Positions 44,735-56,100 of a DNA stretch of 64,000 nucleotides are shown here, piece by piece (the stretch's first letter is position 1; each line of letters starts with the position of its first letter). This stretch comes from an uncultured Vampirovibrio sp. (lineage in GTDB: Bacteria; Cyanobacteriota; Vampirovibrionia; Gastranaerophilales; Gastranaerophilaceae). The notes under the pieces were generated by a model. It worked only from the letters and a program-made list of their open reading frames with translations, was not told where the DNA came from and ran no database searches. The position numbers were made by a program, and so were the translations under genes. The stretch covers positions 310,001 through 374,000 of the forward strand of contig CAJTPW010000002.1 in assembly GCA_910578465.1 (NCBI GenBank). Reading direction: 5' to 3'.

Positions 44735-47560
44735 TCATATCGATGTGCTCTTGTATTCAATAATTACAAAGCCCTTTCCGCCCGCACCGCCTGTGCCGCC
44801 CGTCTCATTCACCACGGCTCCGCCGCCCCCGCCTCCGCCAAAGAGGCCATTTTTGCCGTTCGGGGTGTTTGCCGCCTCGTTGCAGACAACTCCCGCCATT
44901 AAGGTTGTAAGGTTGCCGCCGCAGCCGCCTAAAATCGGCCCTGCAAGGGTTCCGTCCTTCGCTTTGACATACGTTGCCCACGTGCCGTCCGCATTTTGAT
45001 ACAGCTCCTCTAAATACCCGCCAATTCCGCCGTAGTTGGGCACACCAGCCTGTCCGTTCTGCTGTGCGGTTTCGTTTGCAGAATAGTTCAAATACCCCTC
45101 GGGGAGCAGTTTTACGGGTGCATGTTCGTTAATGCCCATGCCGCCGTCGTTTCCGCGCAAACCACCCCGCGCGATTAAGGTTTTTGTGCTTGCCCCTGCC
45201 TGGTATTCAATTTTTGTTTCAGCGCCGTTTCCGTTCCCTGAAGCCGTTTCACCGCCTTTGCCTGCCCAGATTTTAATCTCCGTGCCTGCTTTCAGGTTTG
45301 TAATCGTCTTTGTGACGAGTTCGCCTGTGGTTCCGCCTCCGCCGTTTGTTCCGCCGTATTCAAAGTAGATGTAGCCTGAAACGCCCGCAGCGCCTACACC
45401 AAAGGCTGTGTCTCCTTCGGATTGAGAGCCTGAGCCGCCTCCGCCCCCAGCGCCATAACTTGTTGCAGGCGGGGTTACGCCGTTTTTCGAGGTCGTTCCG
45501 CCCATGCCGCCTGAGATTTCCTCCCCTTTAATGTTCATAGAGCTTCCGCCCGCGCCCCCGTAGCCTTTGTTGATGATTGCGCTTGCTAAATGCCCGTTTG
45601 AGCCCCCCTTGGTGCTGAAAGTCTTCCCTGTCCAGTTGTTGCCGATGATTGCGGTTTCTCTTGCGGCGCCTCCGTATGAAACGGTGGTTTCGGCGCTTGA
45701 ATACTGCCCTGCGTTTCCGCCAAGGGCCGTTGCAAGGATTTTTCCGCGGGTTACGCTTCTGATTACGGTATTATTGCCTGCATATCCGTTCTTTCCTGCG
45801 GCAGATTGGGTAATTCCACCTCCGCCCACGGTAAATTCAAGGGTTTCCCCCGGCTGAACGTCGATTTCGCCCACGACAATCTGTCCTGCACCCCCACCTC
45901 CTGAACCGTTTGCAGGAAGCGAATAGTCACATTTCAAAACATTTTTTGCTATAGGAATTGAATACCAAAGTTTAATTGCTCCAGGTTTTCCACTATTTCC
46001 AGCAGCCGTAGATGTACTTCCAGAACCACCATTGCAATAATCACTCCCAAAAATCGTATCGATGGATCCACCTATACTAGCACCAGCATCTGCACCTGAT
46101 GCACCTCCATATCCTCCTCCACCTCCGCCACCTGCACCTTGGGTTGATGCAGAAATACCATTTTTGCCAACTAAACCACTGCCGATTCCTACGACTGAAC
46201 TCAAAGCAACGGCACCATTGCCACAAGTACCAGCAGCTTTGTTTTGACTGCCTCCACCGCCTCCGCCTCCACCTCCATAACCTCCACCGCCTCCACCTCC
46301 ACCTCCGCCAATAGAGTTGCTTGATATGTTAGTGCCTCCACCGCCGCCTCCACCGCCTCCGCCTATTTGAAACAATATACTACCAGATATACCGCTTGTT
46401 GTTGAAATTGTTGTCGGACCTCCACCACCACCTGCGCCAGGCGAACATCTGTCTCCACTATATACAGCTCCTCCACCTCCACCGCCGCCCCAAATAGCAC
46501 CTCGCCCGCCCGAACCAGCAGTATAATTACCTTGTCCGCCAGTGCCTCCATAAGCTAAATGATTTCCAAGTCCATTTGAACCAGAAATACCATTGTTTTT
46601 ACTCCCCGCACCTCCAGAACCACCATTTACACCTCCATTTCCAGGACTAGGATCACCATATGTCGCACATATGCCACCGCCTCCACCACCAGCGCTATAT
46701 CCACCAGGCAGCCCTGCACTGTTCCAGTTGCCACCACCTCCGCCTCCGCCACCGATTTTCACATAAACTTTCATAGCATCATTAGTAATATTTAATGTTT
46801 TATTTTCTATGTATCCACCAGTTCCACCGCCTCCGCCACTCAAACCATTATTATTGCCACCACCACCCCCACCGCCACCACAGGCGGTGACTTTAGAAAT
46901 TGTCACATCCGATGCCTTGTGAAGTTTTGTTAAACTTTCATTTGGATTTATTTTTAAACCATCCAAAATTACAGTCCATTGAGTAGTGCCACTCAATTTG
47001 CATATTTCGTTTAATGGCGGGGTTTTATAACTTGCTGATGGAGTGATTTCATTTACAAGCTGATATTCACCTTCAGTTCTTTTTTCCCAAACGCCATCGC
47101 CTGCGGCAGGCAAATCACCATAAGCCGTGCCTACCCCCAAGCCGCCTGAGGCACCGCCGCCCCCGCCGCCTATCATAAAAATACGAAGTTTTGTAACACC
47201 TTCTGGAACAGTCCATGACTTTGTGGCTGTAACCTCCTGTTTACCGTAAAAAGAGTTGCCCCCTGCGCCTCCGCCGCCCATCATTGTTACTTTTATAGCA
47301 TTCACATCGTTTGGAATGTTGAATATTTCGGGGATTTCACCAGAATCGTTTGCAAATATCGATACAATGGCATCTTTATCATATTGTGCCGCGCCAACGC
47401 CCGATATATTGAGCTTTGCCTCGTCCATTCTTTTTGTCATGACAGGTGCCAGCGCCGCAAGCAGCAAAGACGCCACAAGAAGCGCCATGAGCATTTCCAC
47501 CAAAGAAAACGCACGCTGCGAAATTTGAGGCAAAAACGCCTCAGAACAACTTTTCTTCAT
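44735..47560 (-). CDS. Very large glycine-rich prepilin-like protein
   Basis: A 941-residue protein from ATG 47560. The N-terminus is a type IV prepilin/pseudopilin: a 17-residue leader ending RA, then FSLVEMLMALLVASLLLAA with Glu5, the hydrophobic helix that enters the fibre. The rest contains several Gly-rich domains, each opening with a short beta motif such as WTVPEGVTKLRIFMIGGGGGG or VTISKVTACGGGG, the pattern of the Gly-rich domain found in phage and surface proteins. Pilins are normally 120-200 residues. The region 45950-47000 uses T/A-ending codons, while flanks favour G/C. The cleavage residue is Ala rather than Gly. Probably a minor-pilin surface adhesin; no pilus genes adjoin. Confidence 0.85.
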   Translation of the reverse strand: MKKSCSEAFLPQISQRAFSLVEMLMALLVASLLLAALAPVMTKRMDEAKLNISGVGAAQYDKDAIVSIFANDSGEIPEIFNIPNDVNAIKVTMMGGGGAGGNSFYGKQEVTATKSWTVPEGVTKLRIFMIGGGGGGASGGLGVGTAYGDLPAAGDGVWEKRTEGEYQLVNEITPSASYKTPPLNEICKLSGTTQWTVILDGLKINPNESLTKLHKASDVTISKVTACGGGGGGGGNNNGLSGGGGGTGGYIENKTLNITNDAMKVYVKIGGGGGGGGNWNSAGLPGGYSAGGGGGGICATYGDPSPGNGGVNGGSGGAGSKNNGISGSNGLGNHLAYGGTGGQGNYTAGSGGRGAIWGGGGGGGAVYSGDRCSPGAGGGGGPTTISTTSGISGSILFQIGGGGGGGGGGTNISSNSIGGGGGGGGGGYGGGGGGGGGSQNKAAGTCGNGAVALSSVVGIGSGLVGKNGISASTQGAGGGGGGGYGGASGADAGASIGGSIDTIFGSDYCNGGSGSTSTAAGNSGKPGAIKLWYSIPIAKNVLKCDYSLPANGSGGGGAGQIVVGEIDVQPGETLEFTVGGGGITQSAAGKNGYAGNNTVIRSVTRGKILATALGGNAGQYSSAETTVSYGGAARETAIIGNNWTGKTFSTKGGSNGHLASAIINKGYGGAGGSSMNIKGEEISGGMGGTTSKNGVTPPATSYGAGGGGGSGSQSEGDTAFGVGAAGVSGYIYFEYGGTNGGGGTTGELVTKTITNLKAGTEIKIWAGKGGETASGNGNGAETKIEYQAGASTKTLIARGGLRGNDGGMGINEHAPVKLLPEGYLNYSANETAQQNGQAGVPNYGGIGGYLEELYQNADGTWATYVKAKDGTLAGPILGGCGGNLTTLMAGVVCNEAANTPNGKNGLFGGGGGGGAVVNETGGTGGAGGKGFVIIEYKSTSI

Positions 47561-47743
47561 AATAAACAATTTCCCTAAATTTCTATTTAATACAACAACT
47601 TTTCATACTAAAATTAGATGTAACTGATAATATTTTATTCCTGATAGGTAGAATTGTCAATTAAAAATATATCTTATAGGAATATGTTTCATTCGGGTAA
47701 AAGTAGCTAAGATGTAATAACAGCAAGCAAAAAAGGGCATTTT

Positions 47744-48073
47744 ATGACAGAACCTGTCAATGTGAAAAAGCTGTTGGGAAACAGGATAAAAGAAATCAGA
47801 AAAGAGCGCAAAATCACGCAGGAGAAGCTTGCAGAGCTGATTGACATAGAACCGAACAATGTATCGAAAATTGAAAACGGAAAAAATTACCCTTCGGCTG
47901 AAAATTTGGCAAAAATCGCACAGGCACTGAATACAGAGATACACGAACTCTTTATATTCAACCAGCATAAGCCTATTGAGGAAATTAAAAGCTATGTTAT
48001 AAGAGAGGTCGAGCAAAACGACAATTTGGCGCGGACTTTATTTAAGTTTTGTCAGGCCGTAAGGCACATATAG
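47744..48073 (+). CDS. Xre-family helix-turn-helix regulator
   Basis: A 109-residue protein with a Cro/C1-type HTH at residues about 8-66: LGNRIKEIRKERKITQEKLAELIDIEPNNVSKIENGKNYPSAENLAKIAQALNTEIHELF. The C-terminal tail (VIREVEQNDNLARTLFKFCQAV) may dimerise. It is divergent from the prepilin gene with a 180-bp shared upstream region and could regulate it. AAGGGC precedes the ATG. Confidence 0.9.
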   Translation: MTEPVNVKKLLGNRIKEIRKERKITQEKLAELIDIEPNNVSKIENGKNYPSAENLAKIAQALNTEIHELFIFNQHKPIEEIKSYVIREVEQNDNLARTLFKFCQAVRHI

Positions 48074-48140
48074 CAAGGGTTTTGGTTGTTTATTGTTTTT
48101 GGATTTCAGTTTACGGTTAAGGTATGGTCACAGAAAAAGC

Positions 48141-50090
48141 CTAGTAAAACTTGAGTTTTGAGGTTATTGGCTGATTGTACTCTGTCTTATTGATAGAGCG
48201 GGCATCCACAATCGGCGCAGGAGGCATAATGGACCATTTGAAAAGTGCTGTCTGCATTCTGCGGAAAAACTTGTCCAACCATGCGATTTTAGTGGCTTTC
48301 GGGAGATTGTGCTTTTCTTCATAGAGGAAGGTCTCCAAAAGCATCTCATCCTTGCACTGGTGCAGGTTTTCAAGACGCCAGATGACCTCATCCAAGAATT
48401 CGTAAGGCATTAGGGCGTCTTCTGCAAGAAGCGGCTTGCCTGTATTCGGGTCTATAGCAAGCTCTGCGCCGGGTGGCTTAGTCAAAATCGCCTCAGGAAT
48501 TGCATTTCGCTCCAATCGATTTTTATTCAGCCATCTTGCAAGAGCAAAAAGTTTTGTTTTGGTAACATCCGCAATCGGTGCAAAGCCTCCTGACATATCG
48601 CCGTTTATTGTAGCATAACCCATATAGAGCTCGGATTTATCGGAAGTTGCTATCGGCAAGGTTTTTGGGAATTCATTCGAAATACCCCAAAGAATCATGG
48701 CACGGCTTCGGGCCTGAATATTATCCTGTGTCAAAGACGCCTGAAACCTGTCTTCCCACCTGGTTTCGACTTCTTTAAAAACCGTATCAAGCGCTTCTTT
48801 ATTGGTTTTGAACATATCCAAAATCGGGATTTCCGCGTAGTTCACGCCTAAACGGGTGCACAATTCTTTAGCGTCCGATTTACTCGCTTCGCTTGTAATT
48901 TTAGATGGCATTGAAACAGCAAAAACGTTTTCTTTTCCAAGAGCATCAGCAAGCAAAACGCAGGTTACAGAAGAGTCTAGCCCGCCTGACACGCCCAAAA
49001 CTGCCCTTTTAAAGCCGTTTTTATGAAAGTAATCCCTGATAGAGGTTGTTATAGTAAGGTATGCACGCTCTAAATCAGGCTCATAATCAAGACTGAAGGC
49101 CTTTTGAGAGTTTAAGGTTTTCTCTAAGCCGTTTGGAAGGGCAAAAACACGGTTGATATCCGCATAGTTTTTGGCTTTTGGGTTTGGTTCAACAATGAAA
49201 AACTGCTCCTCAAAAGACTTTGCACGGGCTGAAATCTCTCCGTTAGCGTCATAGAGCCTGCTTGCGCCCTGAAAGGTAATGTTATCAACCGCCCCAACCT
49301 GATTTACATAGGCAATCGGGGTTGAATATTTCTTGCTCACAAATGAAAGCATATTATGCAAAAGTTGTTCTTTTTTTGCACGGGTCGGCGAAGAGCTGCA
49401 ATTAATGATTAAATCGGGCTTTTGCTCCTCAATTATTTTATCAACAGGATCAAAACTGTAGACAGGGTGGTCGAAGAAATCTTTATCCGCCCAGTTTTCT
49501 TCGCAAATAACAATACCTACGCGGTTTTTGCCGATTTCTATTATGCGCTCTTTTGAATCAAACTCTGCGGATTGAAAATACCTTGCGTCGTTAAATTCGC
49601 TGTAGACGGGCAATAGCGTCTTTCTTATTATGGTTTCGATTTTTTTGTTTGAAAGAACAGCAACCGAATTAAAATATCTTTTTCCCATATAGAAACGGTT
49701 GAATTCGCAAAAGCCAATCAGAACCTTGGTTTTGCCTGTGCATTTTGCGAGCTTTTCAAGATATTCAATATTTTTTTCAACCAATTTAGGATAGCGCGCA
49801 ATAATATCAAAAACAGGATATCCGAACAAAAAAAGCTCGGGAAAAGCGATGGCGCCTACCTTTAAGGCATTTGCCCATTCGATATATTTTTTAGCCTTGT
49901 TGAAGTTGTATTCAATATCGCCCACAATGGGGTCAACCTGAGCAAGAACAATACTTTCGGGCGATAACAAAGGCTTAATTTTTAATATGGCTTCTTCTTT
50001 TGAAAGCTCCGAAGTTGTGTCCTGGAGGGCATTATGACAAAATTCGCCGTCTGCAAGCTCCTGTTTTATGAGTTTTGTAACATCTATCAT
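48141..50090 (-). CDS. nadE: Glutamine-dependent NAD+ synthetase
   Basis: A 649-residue two-domain enzyme. The N-terminal nitrilase-like glutaminase has FPELFLFGYP (Glu), the KTLLPVYSEFNDARYF lysine, and GIVICEENW (nucleophile Cys); the C-terminal synthetase domain has the PP-loop LGVSGGLDSSVT and later YMGYATINGDMSGGFAPIADVTKT. It amidates deamido-NAD using Gln. Of the long, Gln-using type. Confidence 0.96.
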   Translation of the reverse strand: MIDVTKLIKQELADGEFCHNALQDTTSELSKEEAILKIKPLLSPESIVLAQVDPIVGDIEYNFNKAKKYIEWANALKVGAIAFPELFLFGYPVFDIIARYPKLVEKNIEYLEKLAKCTGKTKVLIGFCEFNRFYMGKRYFNSVAVLSNKKIETIIRKTLLPVYSEFNDARYFQSAEFDSKERIIEIGKNRVGIVICEENWADKDFFDHPVYSFDPVDKIIEEQKPDLIINCSSSPTRAKKEQLLHNMLSFVSKKYSTPIAYVNQVGAVDNITFQGASRLYDANGEISARAKSFEEQFFIVEPNPKAKNYADINRVFALPNGLEKTLNSQKAFSLDYEPDLERAYLTITTSIRDYFHKNGFKRAVLGVSGGLDSSVTCVLLADALGKENVFAVSMPSKITSEASKSDAKELCTRLGVNYAEIPILDMFKTNKEALDTVFKEVETRWEDRFQASLTQDNIQARSRAMILWGISNEFPKTLPIATSDKSELYMGYATINGDMSGGFAPIADVTKTKLFALARWLNKNRLERNAIPEAILTKPPGAELAIDPNTGKPLLAEDALMPYEFLDEVIWRLENLHQCKDEMLLETFLYEEKHNLPKATKIAWLDKFFRRMQTALFKWSIMPPAPIVDARSINKTEYNQPITSKLKFY

Positions 50091-50251
50091 ACTTTTGCCT
50101 TTGAACTAAATTACGGTAAAAACCTTGCAGTACAATGATTTTAAGAAACAAACAGGGTTTTTACAAAACAAAGTATACCATAAAAACGGCAGCGAAATTA
50201 TTTTTCAAAAAGACACGACATTGTACAAAAAATACCTGCAGAATATGTGTA

Positions 50252-50295
50252 AAAATGCCTGTCGCATCGGCAAAACCGGACAAGACAGGCATTTT
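50252..50295. terminator. Bidirectional terminator between nadE upstream region and the 132-residue gene
   Basis: AAAATGCCTGTC (50252-50263) pairs perfectly with GACAGGCATTTT (50284-50295); A-rich and T-rich ends give U-runs in both directions. It ends the minus-strand gene at 50319. Confidence 0.9.
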
Positions 50296-50318
50296 AACAA
50301 AATTAAAATTTATGTAAA

Positions 50319-50717
50319 TTATACATCAACTGCAGGCGGTTCGAAAGCAGGTGCCGGCGCAGGCGCAGGTGCAGGGGCTTCTCCTTTATTCTTAAACATT
50401 GCAATTAATTTACCCGGAAGAGCTTTCAACTCTTCAAACCCAGCGGTGAAGTTTGCCTTTGTAAACAATTTTTCGGCACCGCTAGCTTTTTTACCCGCTG
50501 CAGCAAGGCCTACAGCTGCAAGAGCAGCGGCAGCAACGGTTACAACAGCTGCAATTACGCCTTTTGAAACTTTTTTCTTCGGTTTATTTGAAAGATCGGC
50601 TACATCAGTGCCTTCGGGTGCAGCAGGCACCTGTGCTTGCGGGGCTTGAGGAGCATAACCCATTTCAGCAAAGGTAAGTAAGCGCGGTTGAACACCGTTA
50701 ACGTTATTTAAAGACAT
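50319..50717 (-). CDS. Hypothetical protein with one membrane segment and AP-rich tail
   Basis: A 132-residue protein: a polar N-terminus (MSLNNVNGVQPRLLTFAEMGYAPQ), KPKKKVSKG, then a hydrophobic Ala/Val helix (VIAAVVTVAAAALAAVGLAAA, about 55-75), a short folded region (AEKLFTKANFTAGFEELKALPGK), and a C-terminal Ala-Pro repeat. It looks like a small membrane-tethered envelope protein with an inside-positive basic patch. No family recognised. Monocistronic with a strong terminator. Confidence 0.7.
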   Translation of the reverse strand: MSLNNVNGVQPRLLTFAEMGYAPQAPQAQVPAAPEGTDVADLSNKPKKKVSKGVIAAVVTVAAAALAAVGLAAAGKKASGAEKLFTKANFTAGFEELKALPGKLIAMFKNKGEAPAPAPAPAPAFEPPAVDV

Positions 50718-50898
50718 TTTTAAATCCCTTCATATTTAATCTTTTGTATATATATGAAGGAATCGGACGCCCAAATTTTGCCATAAACCAAACAGAAAAA
50801 GAAAAATCGTTACAAAAATTTACAAGCCTGCATTGCAGACAAAAAGACAAAGATTTTCGGTCAAGACCATGTTAAAATGTTGCTAAATCGGTATCAAA

Positions 50899-52884
50899 AT
50901 GATAAAAAAAGAATTTAAGATAGATAGTGAATATAAGCCGCAGGGAGACCAGCCGAAAGCTATAGAAGCGCTCTCTAAAGGCATAAAAGACGGTATGCCG
51001 ACTCAAACCCTGCTTGGGGTAACGGGTTCGGGGAAAACTTTCACGATTGCAAATGTTATTGAAAAGGTTCAAAAACCGACCCTTATTATTGCACACAATA
51101 AAACCCTCGCAGCCCAGCTCTACAACGAATTCAAGGAGATTTTTCCAAACAACGCCGTTGAATATTTTATAAGCTATTACGATTACTACCAGCCCGAAGC
51201 CTATATCCCGAGAACTGACACCTACATTGAAAAAACAGCTTCAATAAACGATGAAATCGACCGCCTGCGCCACAACACAACAAGAAGCCTTTATGAAAGA
51301 AACGATGTTATTGTGGTTGCTTCCGTAAGCTGTATTTACGGCTTAGGACTGCCCGAAAACTACTTTAAAGGCGCAATAAACCTCTCTGTAGGCGAAGACA
51401 TTGACAGACAAGCCCTTCTGGAACATCTTGTGCTGACAAGGTATGAAAGAAACGATGTCGAATTAAAAAGGGCAACTTTCCGCGCCAGAGGCGACATTGT
51501 AGAAATTATGCCAAGTTATGAAAAGGTTATAACAAGGATTTACTTTTTCGGGGATGAGATTGAAAAAATTTCAAGGATAGACCCTGTTACGGGCGAGATT
51601 TTGGAAAACGTACCTGAAACCGTTATATATCCTGCCGTTCACTACCTTGCAGATGATGAAGACTTGGAAGGAACACTGGAACAGATTCGCCGTGAACTAA
51701 GGGCGCGCTTAAACGAGCTTTACGCGGAAAACAAGCTTGTTGAAGCTCAAAGGCTTGAGCAGCGCGTAAATTACGACATTGAGATGATAAAAGAGATGGG
51801 ATATTGTTCGGGCATTGAAAATTATTCAAGAATTTTGGAACGAAGAGCCCCGGGAACACCCCCTGCAACGCTTCTGGATTATTTTCAGGATGATTTTCTT
51901 GTTGTTGTGGATGAATCCCACGTAACTTTGCCGCAGCTTCGCGGGATGTATTTTGGGGACAGATCCAGAAAAGATACGCTTGTTGAATACGGCTTCAGGC
52001 TGCCCTGCGCAAGAGATAACAGGCCTTTGACGTTTGACGAGTTTTGGGGAAGAATTGGTCAAAAAATATTTATATCGGCAACTCCCGCTGAATTTGAAAG
52101 AAAAGAATCAAGTCAAATTGTAGAACAGATTATTCGCCCGACAGGACTTTTAGACCCTGAAATTGACGTTCGCCCGACGGAAGGACAGGTAAACGACCTT
52201 ATAAAAGAGATAAATGCTGTAGCAGAAAAGAAAGAGCGCATACTCGTTACAACTTTGACCAAAAAAATGGCGGAAGAATTGACCGAATATTTAACCCAGA
52301 AGGGAATAAAGGTACGGTATCTGCACAGCGAAGTGCAAAGCTTGGAGAGGGTTGAAATTCTGCGCGATTTAAGGCTTGGCGAATTCGATGTTTTAATCGG
52401 TGTTAATCTGCTTCGTGAGGGCCTTGATATCCCTGAAGTATCTCTGGTTGCAATTATGGATGCCGACAAGGAAGGTTTTTTAAGGTGTGAAACATCTTTA
52501 ATTCAGACAATTGGCCGCTCCGCAAGAAATGCTGAGGGAAGAGTTATTATGTATGCGGATAAAATTACGGATTCTATGAAAACCGCAATCGATGAAACCC
52601 GCCGCAGACGTGAACTTCAAATAGAATATAATAAAAAACACAATATCACTCCGAAAACGATTAAAAAATCGGTTGAAAATAATCTCCTTTCTCTTGTTCA
52701 AAGCTACAGAAGCATTGAAGATATTGTGGCAGAAGAGATGGTTGAATTAAACATAGATAAAAAGGATCTGCCAAAGCTATTGTCCAAGCTTGAAAAAGAT
52801 ATGCACAAGGCTGCAAAAATTCTTGATTTTGAACGCGCCGCAGAACTTCGCGACCAGATTAAAAAACTTAGAGAAATGTTATAA
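50899..52884 (+). CDS. uvrB: Excinuclease ABC subunit B
   Basis: A 661-residue helicase-like protein of nucleotide excision repair: GVTGSGKTFTIANV (Walker A), the beta-hairpin FISYYDYYQPEAYIP, DNTRS-like RHNTTRSLYERNDVIVVASVSCIYGLG, DESHVTLPQLRGMY, motif V/VI (GVNLLREGLDIPEVSLVAI and QTIGRSARNAEG), and the UVR coiled coil at the C-terminus (LEKDMHKAAKILDFERAAELRDQI). Full length. Confidence 0.97.
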   Translation: MIKKEFKIDSEYKPQGDQPKAIEALSKGIKDGMPTQTLLGVTGSGKTFTIANVIEKVQKPTLIIAHNKTLAAQLYNEFKEIFPNNAVEYFISYYDYYQPEAYIPRTDTYIEKTASINDEIDRLRHNTTRSLYERNDVIVVASVSCIYGLGLPENYFKGAINLSVGEDIDRQALLEHLVLTRYERNDVELKRATFRARGDIVEIMPSYEKVITRIYFFGDEIEKISRIDPVTGEILENVPETVIYPAVHYLADDEDLEGTLEQIRRELRARLNELYAENKLVEAQRLEQRVNYDIEMIKEMGYCSGIENYSRILERRAPGTPPATLLDYFQDDFLVVVDESHVTLPQLRGMYFGDRSRKDTLVEYGFRLPCARDNRPLTFDEFWGRIGQKIFISATPAEFERKESSQIVEQIIRPTGLLDPEIDVRPTEGQVNDLIKEINAVAEKKERILVTTLTKKMAEELTEYLTQKGIKVRYLHSEVQSLERVEILRDLRLGEFDVLIGVNLLREGLDIPEVSLVAIMDADKEGFLRCETSLIQTIGRSARNAEGRVIMYADKITDSMKTAIDETRRRRELQIEYNKKHNITPKTIKKSVENNLLSLVQSYRSIEDIVAEEMVELNIDKKDLPKLLSKLEKDMHKAAKILDFERAAELRDQIKKLREML

Positions 52885-53118
52885 AACTTAATAAATGTGT
52901 GCGCTTCAAAAAACTTTATGTTACCATAACCCCAAAGATTATATTTAGTCGTGGAATTATATTTAAGCTTTAGCAGTTCAGCAATATGGATAGAATTAGA
53001 CAAAACTTTTGCAAGAGCAAGGGCTTACTTGCGTTTGACGCTGTTTAAAAACAGTGCTGCTTTGGCACAGAGATTGCAGCGCTTAAATATTGAAGTCCAA
53101 AAAAAGGAGGATAGAAAA

Positions 53119-56100
53119 TTGAGCAGAGCAGAAGTAATTGATGGAACAAAAGATAGCGATATTATAGAAATTAAAGGCGAAAGCGGTTTTAGAGAAATAA
53201 CAGGATATGGCGATGATGATATTATAACGGGCGGAAACGGGATAAATATTATTTACGGAGACGGCAAATTCCCGCTCGGTGCAAAAGAAAGCCTCGGGGA
53301 CGATGAGTATAAAGAACTGGAAACAATATACAAAAAATTCTCGGGAAATGACACAATAAAAGGCGGAAATGGCGTAAATATAATCCATGCGGGCCTTGGA
53401 GACGATGAAATCACGGGCGGAACGGGGGTAAACCTTATACAATTCAAAGCGGGGGACGGGAATGACATTATCTGCAACGGCAACGGAACGGATTACCTTT
53501 ATTTTTGCGATTGGAGCTATGATAATGCAGATTTTTCAAAAAACGGAGATGATTTAATTATTTCATACAAAGACGCGGACACTATGGAGATAAACCCTGA
53601 TATGGGCTCTGTCACATTAAAGGATTACTTTATACACAAGGAAAATTTTTCGGTTCAGGGGATAGGCTTTGGTGCAAACAATCCCACAAAGTATAAAACG
53701 GATATAGAACCTATCGGTTCAATGCTTAACTATGATGATAACATTACAATTGACAAACTTGCAGGTGCAATACAAGGTGCCTTTAAAAATTCCGCAGAAA
53801 TATGGGAACTTTTTAATGAAGATAAAAATGTAATCAAAATGGAAACTTCGGGCAAAGTAACAGGAAGCAACGGAGATGACATCATAAAAGGAAGCGGCGG
53901 AGATGACATCATATACGGCGGAAATGGAAATGACATAATAACAGGGGGCGAAGGAAACGACAAACTTTACGGCGGACGCGGAAAAAATACCTTTATCTTC
54001 AGCCCCGGAGACGGCAAAGACACAATATATTATCAAAACGGTGAAGATATTATTGATATTACAAAGGCAGCCACCATAGACGGAAAAACAGAATTTGCCT
54101 TTTTCAAGGAAAATAATGACTTAATAATAAAATACGGAAGCGGGGCACAAAACGGAGAAAGCGCGGATGAAATAAGGCTTGCAAACTATTTTAGATCGAA
54201 CGGAAAATCAAACATACAATTGAAATTTATTGAAGACAATATAAAAACCATAAAAGACATAAAAGATATTGCCTCAATTAATATAGATTTTTCAAACGAA
54301 ACAAGGAGTAAAACAATAACGGGAAGCTTCCTGAATGACAACATCAAAGGAACAGACAAAAACGATATAATAAAAGGCGGAAGCGGGGATGACACCATAG
54401 AAGGAGGCAAGGGAAATGACCGCCTTTACGGGGAAGGGGGCATAAACACATTTGTTTTTCAAAAAGGAGACGGCAAAGACACGCTGTATTCAGGGCGCGG
54501 CGAAGATACGATTAAATTTGCCGATATAGAGGATATAAAAACAGGAACCATTAAAAACATAAAATTCAGTGCTTCGGGGAATAATTTAATCATACACTAT
54601 GGCAGCGAAGATACTGTTACAATCCCCGGGTACCTTGCAAATCCTTCAAAATCGTCGGTTAAATATATTCAGTTTCAAGAAAACCCTCCAAAACTTATTA
54701 CAGACCTTTTAAACAAATACCCCTTTGAATTTGACGGCAATTTAAGCAAAAGAAACAGTATCAGGGGAACAAACTCCAAAGATATAATAACGGGAGGCGG
54801 TCTGAATGATACAATAAATGCCCTTGGCGGAGATGACATTATCTTTGCGGGAGACGGGGCAGACCTTGTTCGGGGAGGAAACGGAGATGATTTAATCTAT
54901 GGCGAAGGCGGAAATGACAGGCTGTATGGAGATAACGGGAACGATACGATTTATGGAGGTGGTGGGAACGATATAATTTATGGCGGAAATGGAGATGATG
55001 TTATTTATGGCGGTGCAGGCGATGATAAACTATATGGAGATGCGGGAAATAACACCTTCCATTTTATAAAAGGGGATGGAAACGATATTGTTTATTCGGG
55101 GCGGGGAGCGGATACTCTAAGCTTTGATGATGTTAATTTTAGCGATTTAACTTATTCTCTAAGCAAGACAAACGGACTTTCAGTAAACTATGGAAACGGC
55201 GGAACCGTTGATATTTCAGGATATTTTTCAAAGCGCGGCAAAGTTTCAACAAATAAGATAGCAACAAAGGATGGCGAAAAAACACTGGATGAAATTGTAA
55301 ACGATAAAAATTTTAAGGTTCTGATAAACGGTAATGAAAACAAAAGAAATACTCTTCGGGGTACATATAAAAACGATATCATAACAGGCGGAGACCTGAA
55401 CGATACAATCCTTGGAAATGACGGAGATGACATTATCTTTGGCAGAGGCGGAAACGACCTCATTAGAGGCGGAAACGGAGATGATACTATAGAAGGAGGC
55501 AAAGGAAACGACCGCCTTTATGGAGAAGGGGGTAAAAACACTTTTGTATTCAACAAAGGAGACGGTGCAGACATTATCTACTCAGGGCGCGGCGAAGACA
55601 CAATTAAATTTGCCGATATAAAAGAATTTGACTCTAAAACGATGTATTTTAGTGCCAAAGGAAATAACTTAATTATAAATTACGGCACGGGGGATAATAT
55701 TACAATCCCCGGGTATCTTGCAAACCCTGCAAAATCGTCGGTTAAATATATTCAATTTACGGATGGAGATAAAATTTCAATTTCGGATTTGATTAAAAAT
55801 CATCCGTTCGAATTTTACGGAACGCAAGGCAAAAGAAATAGTATCAGAGGAACAAACGAAGTTGATATCATAAAGGGCGGTAATTTAAACGACACAATAA
55901 CCGCTCTTGGCGGAGATGACATTATCTTTGCGGGAGACGGGGCAGACCTTGTTCGAGGCGGAAACGGAGATGATTTAATCTATGGCGAAGGAGGAAATGA
56001 CAGACTTTATGGAGATAACGGAAACGATACGATTTACGGGGGTGACGGGAACGATATAATTTATGGCGGAAACGGAGATGATGTTATTTATGGCGGTGCA

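Noticed and set aside
44745..46314. Several Pro-rich plus-strand ORFs
   Set aside because: They are the complement of the Gly codons of the prepilin gene.
50125..50649. 174-residue plus-strand ORF
   Set aside because: Antisense to the AP-rich gene and through a strong terminator hairpin.
52951..53118. 56-residue N-terminal extension of the RTX protein
   Set aside because: No ribosome-binding site at its start; AGGAGG with TTG at 53119 fits better. The shared GGAATTATATTTA stretch with 57248 is short and taken as chance.
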